Both the position numbers and the translations under genes were made by a program. DNA of 64,000 bases from Carya illinoinensis (lineage: Eukaryota > Streptophyta > Magnoliopsida > Fagales > Juglandaceae): contig NC_056762.1 of the NCBI RefSeq assembly GCF_018687715.1, positions 20,659,364-20,723,363 on the forward strand. Reading direction: 5' to 3'. The notes beneath the pieces are model-generated. The model did no database searches. It saw only the letters and a list, made by a program, of their open reading frames with translations, and was not told the origin of the DNA. Shown here piece after piece: positions 41,143 to 53,100 of the stretch. How positions within the stretch are numbered: the stretch's first letter is position 1; the number at the start of each line of letters is the position of its first letter.

Positions 41143-44100
41143 ATACCACTAATCTTGTAACATTAAAATCACCACCTATGCACCTGTCAGATTTGGTTGA
41201 ATAATCTCTTTGAGGTGCTTCCTTCTCATTATATAGAAATAATTACAAAGATAAGATTGAGAATTCAAATTTGAATCTCAACAAACTACATCTTTATCTC
41301 TATCTAAAGTAATCTGATTTTATCCTATCTAAATATGTACAAGTTTAATTTAAATACAAGATAACTATTAGAAAACATATCCTATTAGGAGACTGCCGCA
41401 TCTTAAGTAACGAAGAGCCTAGTTTCCTTTGATACCCTCCCTCAAATTGATGCTAGTGAGTCAACTAGCAGCAATTTGCTAACTAGATATTGATGCCGTT
41501 GTCGAGTTAAAGCTTTGGTGAAGATATCAGCTACTTGGTATTCAGTTGGCACATGAGGGAGAATGATAGCTTTAGACTCATAGGCATCTCGGATATAGTG
41601 ACAATCAACCTCGATGTGCTTCGTACATTCATGGAAAACTAGATTGGCTACAATTTGATGGCACTTGTATTATCACCATGAAGAGGTGTGGGATGTGTTT
41701 GTGCAAACCCGAGTTCTGAAAGAATACCACGCAACCACATGATTTCTGAACATGCTACAGACATTGCCCTATATTCAGCTTCTGTAGATGACTTAGATAC
41801 ACAATCTTGCTTCTTACACTTCCAAGAGATAAGCGAATCCCCAAGGAAGACACACCATCCAGTAGTAGAACGTCGAGAGTCTGGACAGCCAGCCCAATCT
41901 GCATCACTATAGATAGTCAAGTGAAGAGAAGAACCCTTAGGAAAAAACAGTCCACGATTAGGAGTCCCAAGTAGATAACGAATAATCTGACAAACAACTA
42001 CCAAATGGAGATGTCGAGGTGAATCCATGAACTTACTAACAGTGTGGACATCAAAAGAGATATCAGTGCGTGTGATAGTGAGATAAATCAAGCTGCCAAC
42101 TAACTTACAATATAAGGTAGGATCTGGGAGTAGTTCGCCTTCATCTTTTTTATACTTAAGATTCACCTCTAGAGGAGTATCAACTGGAGTAGTATCTTCC
42201 AATCTCCCTAACTGAATTAAGTCTTGAATGTACTTGTGTTGATTGAGAAATAAACCATGTGGCTGAGACCGAACTTCCAACCCTAGAAAGTAGGTAAGAT
42301 CCCCAAGATCCTTCATGTGAAACACATTATGAAGATGTTGCTGAAGTTTTTGAATCAATGGTCCATCCGGGCCAGAGATGATAATATCATCTACATAAAC
42401 CAACAAAAATACTACTCCAGCATCGCCCTTGTGCAAAAATAAGGAAGCATCGTACTTACTTTGCTTAAAAGAAAACCCTAGCAAAGTATTATGAAAATTT
42501 CTTAAACCAAGCTCGAGGAGCTTGTTTAAGACCATACGACTTCTTCAATTTACATACAGCTGTAGGGAAGGAAATAGGCATATCAGATGGGAGCTTCATG
42601 TAGATATCTTCCTTTAGATTGCCATGCAAGAAAGCATTCTTTACATCCATCTGATGTAATTGTCAAGATTTAGAAGTAGCAAGGGCAAGTAACAAGCGAA
42701 CAGTAGTCATCTTGGCAACCGGAGCAAAGGTCTCATCATAATCTATGCCACTCTTGGCGATTCCCCAAAGCAACCAATCTAGTTTTGTATCGTTCCAGTG
42801 AGCCATCGAAACGAAGCTTGACTGAGTATACCCATTTACTACCAATGGGTTTGATCGAAGGAGGGCATTGTACCACATCCCAAGTTTGATTATCCTCAAG
42901 TGCATCAAGTTCTGTTTGCATGGCTTGCTTCCAGCACTCATGTTCCATAGCCTGTTTGTAAGAAGAAGGGATAGAAATGGAAGATAATGTAGCAGTCATA
43001 GAAGTAGGGGAAGAAAAACCAAACTGATCTGGTGGGCGAGAGACATGGATAGATTTTCTAAGAATTGGAGCAACTGGAGCTATGGTGGGTGTCAGATTAG
43101 GTGTCGGAGGAGGAGAATCTTGAGAAGTCATAGAAGACTCGGCCAAAGGAGTGCAATGACGTCGAGTGTAGACAAAACCAGGTTTAAAACGAGTCACTGG
43201 AATAGACGAAGTATCTGGATTTGGCATAGGGAAGGGAACGGGCTCATCATGAAGAATTGAAAAACTAAGTGAGATTAGATCGACATGAGAGAGAAAAAAT
43301 TGCCGATGTTCAAAAAACACAACATTTCTGGAAATTCGAATTCTTCGTGCATTAGGATCGTAGCAAAGAAATCCTTTTTGAGTTGAACTATATCCAATAA
43401 AAGCACACCAGACTGATTGAGCAGTCAATTTATGTCTTTCATGTGGTGGGAGATGAACAAAGCACACACAACCAAAGATATGCAAATTAGAATAGTTAGG
43501 TGTGCGACCAAACAGTATGAAATAGGGAGAAACATTATGTAAAACTGGTGTGGGCAATCGATTAATTAAATGGATAGTAGTAGCTAATGCTTCACACCAA
43601 AAACGAGATGGAACAGATGAATCAATAAGAAGAGCCCGAACTATATCAAGTAAATGTTGATTCTTACGTTCAGCTACCCCATTTTGTTGTGGTGTAGATG
43701 CGCAAGAACGTCAGGAAAGAATACCTTTTTCTTGAAGAAAATTCTGAAATTTATGAGACATATATTCACCCCTAAAACCAGATCGTAAGACCTTGATAGA
43801 GGAAGCAAATTGTGTCTGAATGAGTGCGAAAAAGGCCTTGAAAACAGAAAAAACTTCACTTTTATTACGAAGAAAATAGATCCAAGTGAATCTACTGCAA
43901 TCGTCAATAAAAGTAACAAAATACTTGTAGTGAGCATGTGATATTACTGGAGATATACCCCAAACATTGCTATGAATTATATCAAACACCTGAGAGGCAT
44001 GAGAACCAGATTGTGGAAACGGTAACACTTTACTTTTGGCAAGTTTGCAAGAGGTACAATCAAAAGAATTCATTTCCATGGACACTGAATTTTTATTGTC

Positions 44101-47100
44101 AATAGTACCAGATTTAAACAGAGTTTGGAGTACATTAGGATTGGGATGGCCTAAACAACGATGCCAATCTTTAGTACTTGTTTTGATAGCATTACAAGAA
44201 ATAAAAGAACTAGACTCAAGAAAAGCTGTACTAGGATTTATTGGAATTAGCCGACCCTCCTCAGGACCCCTCGCGATCATCCTCCCGGACACTCGATCTT
44301 GTACAACACAACCAGAAGATGAAAAAGAGATGTTACAATTATTTTCAACAAGCTGTCCAACTGAAAGTAAACTGGAGGAAAGGTTAGGAGAAACCAAAAC
44401 ATTTTGAATGATAGTAGACACATCACCCACGACAGAAATTGGTAGTGAACTGCCACTTGCCGTGTGTATTTTGAGAGGACCATCATAGGACAGAAGATTA
44501 TGTAAGGAAGTGGAATTATTAGTCATATGATTTGAGGCACCAGAATCTATAAGCCATGAATTAGGGGATGACTTTGTTTTACCTGAGAGGCCTAAAGCAG
44601 AAGAGGCAAAAATAATCATTTGTTGTACCATATCAGGAGCAAGAGTAGTAGAACTGGAACCAGCAGGCACTGAAACATGAGTGGCAGCAGCAGGAGCTGT
44701 AGAAGAGGATGCACTTGACGAATCAACCAATGTGGAATAGGCATGCTCTTGCTTTCGAGGTGGTCAGATTGGGCAATCCTTGATAATATGTCCAGATTTT
44801 TTGCAATAATTACAAAATTTCTTCGGACAATGGGTGGCAATGTGACCAAAACCCTTGCAACTATAGCATTGTGTAGTGCTATAGTCTCGGCCCTTTGATT
44901 TCCCTTGTGCTGTAAATGCCACTTGAGCTGGAGGAGCCAGCTGGTGTTCCATTGTACTTCGAGTAAATAACCGTTGCTCCTCCCGAAGTAAATCACCCAA
45001 ACAATCATCAAGAGAAGGAACTGGATCTCTATTCATTAATTGAGAACAAACAAATTCAAAATCTGGACGTAGTTTCATAAGAAACTGATCCCTCCTACCG
45101 GTTTCATGCACTCTTTGCACATGAGGGAGACCAGCGACAGTGACAGAGGAATACACAATGTCAGTGTATTCAGCCCACAGATTTGAAAAACCAGAATAGA
45201 ATTCCTCTATAGATAAGGCACCTTGAGAAAAATTAGCCATCTCAAATTCTAGCTGAAACCTTCTAGCAGAATTATTTTTAGTATAGATTCTCTTCAATTA
45301 CTCCCACATAGCCTGGAGGTTCTCTGGGGTCGAAGATTGAGAATGATGTGAGGCTCCATAGAGCCTAGGATCCAAGACATTATCTTGGCATCCTTACTTT
45401 CCCACTTAGACTTCTCCGTAGCACTTTCTGGGGCTGGAATATTGCCATCAATATGACCCCAAAGTTCTTTACCCTTGACAAGAAGTTGAAAATGAAATGC
45501 CCAATCAGAATAATTTTTACCATTGAAACTAATGCACAAGGAATCAGATTTTTCAGATGCCATGAGAACAAACCTGTCAAATTCCGAGAGTAAAAAATGG
45601 CCACAACTGGGAAATCACCACCAAACAGAGTCTCGAGAGCCAGAAACTGAGATAGAGATGTTCAAAAAATTCCCTGGTGGTCTAGACCGAGAGCACGAAA
45701 GTCACTAAACAGCTGAGTGCCAGAACAAGGCAAACCAATTGCCGAAAACAGTATAACTCAGCACAGAAAATGCCGACAGACTAAGAGAACCCTGGCTGTC
45801 TATGATAAGCACGAAGGCACAGAAGTGCCGAGACTACCCAGACCAAGAATACAATCCCAGGAAAAAGAAAATCACAGGAGGTACGGTAATTAGGAACCTG
45901 CTCTAGATACCATGTCAGATTTGGCTGAATAATCCATTTGAGGTGCTTCCTTCTCATTATATAGAAATAATTACAAAGATAAGATTGAGAATTCAAATTT
46001 GAATCTCAACAAACTACATCTTTATCTCTATATAATCTCAACAAACTACATCTTTATCTCTATCTAAACTAATATGATTTTATCCTATCTAAATATGTAC
46101 AACTTTAATTTAAATACAAGATAACTATTAGAAAACATATCCTATTAGGAGACTGCTGCATCTTAAGTAAAGAAAACCCTAGTTTCCTTTGATAGCACCA
46201 TGCTAGATTCCACCAACTATGAATTCCAGCAAGTTCTTCCCATAACATTCTTCTACTGCTGTCCATATTTGGCCTGTGAATACCAGCAAAAGTCCATAAA
46301 TAATTATCATCAACATTCCTAAAGGAACATGCCACAGTATACTCCCCAATAAATTCCTCCATTTTCTCCATCATTCTTCTATCCCACATCACCAAAACAC
46401 CTCTTGAAGCCCTGTCAGAAGAAAGATAAACCCAGTCCAGGTAAGTACAGCTCCATAAACTCTTGACAACTCTCCTTGGAATAAATTTCAGCTTAGTTTC
46501 CTATAAACACACTATGTCCACCTTCCACTCACGAAGCATGTTTTTCACCCAAAGGCATTTATTTGCCTCATTGAGCCCTCGGACATTCCAAGAAACAGTC
46601 TTGGCTTCATAAAATTGGAGCTGACCCTCGCCCTTCAGCTCTTTCTCTACTTGAACTTGAATTGCCCTCATAGTTTCGAGACCATGTTAGCCTCTTTAGC
46701 GCCCTTTGTTTTTTAGAATCTGACTTCTTCAATTGGCCATGTCCAACTTCAATGGCTGTTAGTAAAGCCATGAATTGTTCCTCAAAACCTTCATGCTCGA
46801 TTCCAACACAATGCTGGATCTCCTTTACTTTATACAACACCCAATCAGAGAAATTAACTTGGTCTGGTAGTAGGTATTTTTAAGGTGCACTTGTTGGGAT
46901 GTGGTGAGGGTGGATTTGATGAAAGTGTTCCAAGAATTATTTTCAGTTGGGAAATTTGAGAAAAGCCTCAAAGCCACATTTATAGCACTCATTCCTAAGA
47001 AGATTGGGGCTTTGGAGGTGAACGATTTCTGGCCCATTAGCCTCGTGAATGTGATACATAAGATTATTTCTAAGGTGCTTGTCAATCGTCTATGAGAGGT

Positions 47101-50100
47101 TTTGGGGAGGATCATTACAAGACCCCAAAATGCTTTTGTTAAAGATGGGCAAATTTTGGATTCAGTCCTCATTGCTAATGAATGCCTAGACAGTAGGCTA
47201 AAATCTGGCCAGCTGGGAATCCTATGCAAGTTAGATATGGAGAAAGCGTATGATCATTTTAATTGTGAGTTCTTACTATATGTGCTTGGGAGGTGTGGCT
47301 TTGGGGAGAAATTGTGCTCATGGATTAGATGGTGTATTTCAACAGTGAGGTTTTCATTATTGGTGAATGGCAGCCCAAATGGTTTCTTTATTAGCTCTCG
47401 GGGCCTAAGACAACGAGATCCTTTGTCCCCACTCCTATTTGTTTTTGTCATGGAGGCACTTAGCAAAATGATTCTAGCCTTGGTGAATGGTGGCTTTATT
47501 GAGGGATTCTCAGTGGCTGATCCTAATAGGACCACTATTAACCTATCTCATTTATAGATGATACACTTAATTTTTGTGTGGCAGAACAAAACCAAGTTCA
47601 AATATTGAGGGCATTATTACTTTGTTTTGAAGCGGCATCTGGCTTGAAAGTGAACTTTGATAAATCAGAATTGGTGCCAATGGGCAATGTTTGTAACATC
47701 AAGCAATGTGCTAGTATGGATCTAAGGTTTTCTCTCTTCCCATGAACTGCCTTGGTCTTCCTTTGAGGGTCGTTGCAAGATCTATATTGATTAGGGATAC
47801 AATGGTGGAGAAGATTGAATGCAGATTGGCAAGTTGGAAGATATTATATATCTTGAAAGGCGGTAGGATCACCCTTATCAAAAGTCTTTCCAATCTACCA
47901 ATGTATTTTTTATTTGTATTCCCGGTTCCACCAAGTGTGGCAAACCGTATTGAGAAGCTGTATCGTGACTTTCTTTGGAGTGGGATAGGAGAAGAATTCA
48001 ATTATCATCTAGTCAAGTGGGATACGGTATGTTATCCAATCTCTTTGGGTGGGTTGGGCATTAGAAATTTGAGGATCTTCAATCGAGCCTTGTTTGGGAT
48101 GTGGTTGTGGAGATATATTACGGAACTGGAAGCCCTATGGAAGTCAGTGATCAATTGCAAATATGGGGCATGTTTTTTTTTTTGAAAAGGGGGGGGGGGG
48201 GGGGGGGGGGTTGGTGCACTAGGGAGGTTCACAGGGTTTATGGAGTAGGAGTTTGGAAACACATTCGAAGAGGGTGGGGGATCTTTAATCGGCATACTAG
48301 AATGGTGTTGGGTGATGGATCTAGAATAAAATTCTGGACTGACCTATGGTGTGGAGACCAAGCCTTAAAGGATTCATTTCCATCAGTCTTTAGGATTGTA
48401 GGTGAGAAAGATGCTTTAGTGGCTGATTGCATGGAGTTATCTGGGGACCTAATCTAGTGGAACGTGAATTTCACTAGAGCTGCCCAAGATTGGGAAGTTG
48501 GCAGCATTGATGAGTTCTTTGGTCTTCTATACACCATGATGCCAAGAACCCAAAGAGCAGACAAGATGTGGTAGATTCCCACCGGTAATGGTACATTCTC
48601 GGGCCGCTCTTTCTATAAGTCTCTTACCCAACCACAGAATACGGAATTCCCATGGAGAAAGATATTAAGAAACGAGGCACCTCCCAAAGTGGCTTGTTTT
48701 GTATAGACAGCTGCATTAGGTGAGATCTTGACGATGGATAATCTATGGAGAGGTAAGGTGATCATAGTAGATTGGTGCTGCATGTGTAGGAAAAATAGTG
48801 AAACTATGGATCATTTACTATTGCATTGTGAGGTGGCCAGTGGCTTTTTTTGTATGGACAGCTGCATTAGGTAAGATCTTGACGATGGATAATCTATGGA
48901 GACCTAAGGTGATCATAGTAGATTGGTGCTGTATGTGTAGGAAAAATAGTGAAACTAAGGATCATTTACTATTGCATTGTGAGGTGGCTGGAACATTATG
49001 GAATGAAGTGTTTAATAGAATGGACTTAGCTTGGGTTATGCCTGCCACAGTGATAGAGCTCATGGCCAGCTGGATAAATCTACGAGGTCTTTCACAAATC
49101 TTAGTGGTGTGGAAAACGGTTCTGATTTGTATCATGTGGTGCCTATGGATGGAGAGAAATGACTGGATATTTGAAGACAATGAGCACTCACTAGAAGAAC
49201 TTAGATTATTTTTTGTTAGCACTCTTTTTCCTTGGGCCACAGCTGTAGATTTTTGTGGCCTCGATTTTCATGATTTTCTTGTTTGTATTGCTTCTCTCTA
49301 AATAGGTGTGACCTTTTGTATACCATCTTGTGTACTTGGGTAATGCCTATTCATATCAATATAATTGTTTATTTATTTTTTAAAAAAAAAGTAATAAATC
49401 TTCTGATGCCTAGATCTCTATCTGAAATAGGAAATACACCTTTGGCAACTTCACTAAATGAAATTTTAGCTCGTCTCCCTTACCACCCTATAACAAATTC
49501 TCTGTTTTTGTTTTCCAAAGTGGTTTGCTACTTGCACAAGGAGTAGGAATAGAGAAAAAGTTAGTTGGCTAATTTTTGTGAGTGCTCTTGATAAGCCATT
49601 AAGGTTACCCTCGCTTCGATATTTCTTCCATCTAGCCAGTTGACACTCTAGCTTCTCCACAATACCCTTCCAAATTGATTTCGCTTTATAGTGAACTCCC
49701 AAAGTACGGCCTAGTTATGCTGTAGACAATTAAGACTCTTTAAATCCTAGAATGCTAACCAGCCAGGCTTCCTACAATCTGCATTGCCAACCGGTAATAG
49801 TAGGGATTTAGCCAAATTGATTTTCAATCTTGATACGACAAAACAGAGCAACATGCAGTGCAAAGAGTGCAGGTGTTCATGGAGTGCCTCACTAAAAATC
49901 TGCGTGTCATGTGTAAACAAGTTTGAGATAAGAAGCTCTCTCACTTTGGTTCCCTGCTAAGAAACCTTATAGAATACTCCTATCCACCAAGGCTGAGATC
50001 ATCATGGGGGTGCTAATCACCAATACTGACAAACCTCTCTGTGGGGATGCATTGAGTGATCCAGCTGCACCCCTTCTCCCCAAATCCACACCTCCACAGC

Positions 50101-53100
50101 ATGTACATAAACTCCCAATTCATGTGATTATATATGGCTTTTCTAGATCGGGCTTGCAAAGGACTCCTGATAACCCTGATCTTGTTTTGCCATCCAAGCA
50201 TTTATGAGCAATGAGAACTGAGATTAAAATTTTACTTCCTCTAGTGAATGCTTTTTGAGAGGGAGAGATAATCTTTCCCAACACCAAATGGAACCCACAT
50301 TTTTTGAGAAGGTTAGGATTCTATGTTTATCTCAGAAAACGTGGGTTCCATTTGGTTGTTGAGCATGAATAGGAACTTTATTGCTGCATCTGGTTGTGTT
50401 CATGGCGGTAGGAGATCTAAGTTGGCTTTGATTTTCCAAATGATAGTGTTGCATAAGAAAAAATCCTCAAGTCAAAATAATGTGTTATGGGATATAATAG
50501 TCCTTTTAGAAGTTTGACTCGATGGGGATCCTGTTTGAACTACTTTATCTGGATTCTGATGTAGTCAAGCAGTCAAATAAAAAGACTAGGAGCTATGTAG
50601 AAACATTGGAAACAGGAACCTAGTAGAAAGACCCAAATTTGTTATTTCAATGTGTCTCGGTTTTTTTTGGACGGTTACTTTTAGGTTGTAATAGGGATTT
50701 TTTAAATGGAAGTACGGTCATTATGTATCCACCAGAACTGCATATCCACTCTTATTTGTGGTATGATAGCAACTTCAGGTTCGAAGGCTTCATTTTTCTT
50801 GTTTGGAATAATGTGTTCTTTGTATTTCCAAACTATTTATTTTGGTCGGTGTATTGTTTTAGAGGACGCATTGTCAATTTATAAAATATGAAGGGGCCTA
50901 TATTGATAAAAAATCTTAGGACACAATGGTGGCACCTATAATTTAAAGAACTTTGGGCAATGATATCCTTACCTGTGCGCAGTTGAATAATATCTTTGCT
51001 ATATGACCACCAAACTATGTCAATTTTTCCTCACTTTAAGTTATAAGTTGAAGTTTGGCCCTCCTATAAAATCCAACCACTGGAATCCTACCGTGTCATC
51101 TATTTTTCATCCATCTTAATGGTAAGATCTTAACAAGTGGGAAATTGCAACTTATTTTTCAAAGCGTGGGTTAAGAGACAACTGTGGTGGTTTTTGGGTT
51201 AAAATGTAATAAATCCCCTAATATATGAAAATAGTTCAAGATTACTTTTACCTCACTATTGGGGGTGAAGATAATATTACTAGTCATTTGCATCATCTGT
51301 TTCAATTCTAGGAATTTAGTCATTGAGTTTGACAGGCTTGTATTAGATTTCTAACAATTTGCTGCCTTTAAGAGAGATTTTGGAATTTGTTTGTCCCACA
51401 AGAATTGCTGAATTACCTAAGCTTGTCATTGATCAAATGCACTGGAGTTCTTTTGAGACTACATGCATATATATGTGGTTTAACTGATTCTTCTTCACTC
51501 AAAACAAATCAGAAGTGAGCCAGTTCTTCTATAAATTTGCTGTAAAACCTACATGCAAGTATATGTTGCAAAAGTTTGTAGTTTGAACATGTTTTTCACT
51601 GCTGGATCGTGATAAATCAGAATATGAGCCCGGATAAATATTTTTTGGGATTTTATATTTTAATTTTTATACGAATACTGAGAGACTCCTTTGATTTCAT
51701 GCCCTTAGTTATGGTTTGTAGAAAGCTCTTAATACTATTATTATTTATCTTTGTTCTATTTCAGCTTACGAGCATCAATGGAAGGATATCTTGATGCCTA
51801 TAATCCCGAAAGCTCTGTCACTCCAGGAGGAATTTTTGTCAATCGGGTTGAGGTCAGGGACTTCTTTGTTGAAGTTGATCAACTTTAAAATTTTAGCCAT
51901 TTTTTAGTAGAACCTGAATTATTCTTGTCAAGACTGTAAAAAAAAAGAAATTCATTACTGTTGTGGTATTATGAGCACTTCAGGAAACGTGCAATTATAT
52001 TCTGAAACGGAAGAAGTAGTGAACATCACAACTGCTTGTAGCAATCTGAAAACTTCAATTGAGAGTTATATCCAGTGACATTCTCAAACTTCCGCTAATT
52101 GAAATGAAAGTTGCTGGTGATCTTTAGCCAGTTTCTTGGTCGTTTAGTGCATATGTTTAGGCACTTTGCTTGAATTATGATGCATAGTTGGATTACTTCT
52201 CTCTTAATTTTAATTGATAGTCATTGTTCTGGCACTCAAAACCACATCAGGTAAAATAGCTGAATTACACTTAAGAAATATTTGTGTACCCAAATTTTGT
52301 TAGAAAACCCAACAATTCTTGGTTTTTAGCTTTTATCATATATTTTTTTTACCACTCCTAGGATTTGACTAGTCTTTATGAAGTGTAAGTCCAGATGAGA
52401 CTTGGACTGCCCTTGGGTCATTACAGACATCACAGTAAAAAACATTATATAAATTGTATGCTTTTAGGAAACTTAATAAAAAAAATAAGGATAAAAACAT
52501 TGCACACACTGTAGGCATCACTTTCCATTTTATCCATCAAGCGTCCTTTAAAGATTTACGCCCTCTGTGTAAGGATTGACAATCAGATCCTGACTGCAAC
52601 CATGTGGCTGTGCAATTTGAACTTGGGTCTAAGATATGGACATCACTTGATAAATGATGATGCTCTCAAATGGTTGAATCTCTACGGACCATACAAGATG
52701 ATTGCCTCCCTGTTTTAGCTCTGATGGCATTGTCATAATTCATTTCATAAGGCGTGAAATAATGCAACGTATATTCATGCATTCATTCATCATGTAAGAT
52801 GCATGGAATTTCAAGGAATGCTTAAGCATGAGTTAATATTCAGTTATTCAATTACCCCGAAATAATGCATCCCATGTTCTAAAATGTTAATAATGGAAAT
52901 CTCTATTTTGTTAAAGGGAGCAATATGTGGACAGCTTGTAGAGACTTGGTCAGTAGAGATTTGGACCATTTGGTAGATATGCTTTTGATTGATAAGAATG
53001 AGTAAAACTACACATCTGAAGCACTGGTGGTCCATAATATCAAGTAAATATGAGATAATCATGCTTTCTTGAGGAGAAATTAACCTGTATTATTGTTACA

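Larger units (their letters stand above)
41185..46194 (-). mobile_element. Copia-2: complete but decayed Ty1/copia element, 5.0 kb
   Basis: Target duplications gcacc at 41180-41184 and 46195-46199. LTRs 41185-41434 (250 bp) and 45913-46194 (282 bp) differ by a 32-bp tandem duplication in the right one plus about ten substitutions by eye, so it is older than Copia-1. Minus-strand order: 5' LTR, primer site tggtatctagagc, gag, protease, integrase, RT, RNase H, polypurine tract atttgagggaggg. The LTR starts TATC and ends GACA, so the usual TG start is TA in both LTRs. Related to but distinct from Copia-1. Confidence 0.92.
41139..46850 (-). pseudogene. LINE endonuclease N-terminal half, split by Copia-2
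   Basis: Reading the minus strand from 46820: [20 protein letters not shown], then DIVCL, a stop, [26 protein letters not shown] and [11 protein letters not shown], to HSWWNLAWC at 46195. Copia-2 intervenes. The sequence resumes at 41184 as [10 protein letters not shown], the GGDFN endonuclease motif. Joining the two sides across the single gcacc target site restores one reading frame through the junction. The segment lies inverted relative to the LINE ORF1 (left) and RT (right). Confidence 0.85.

Noticed and set aside
40754..41204. Open frames with long Ser-Leu or Arg-Glu runs
   Set aside because: Produced by the (GA)n microsatellite. Only the IGGDFNVTR part next to Copia-2 is meaningful.
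48189..48210. Poly-G run inside the LINE
   Set aside because: Simple tract of uncertain length. It could be real or an assembly error and carries no functional signal.
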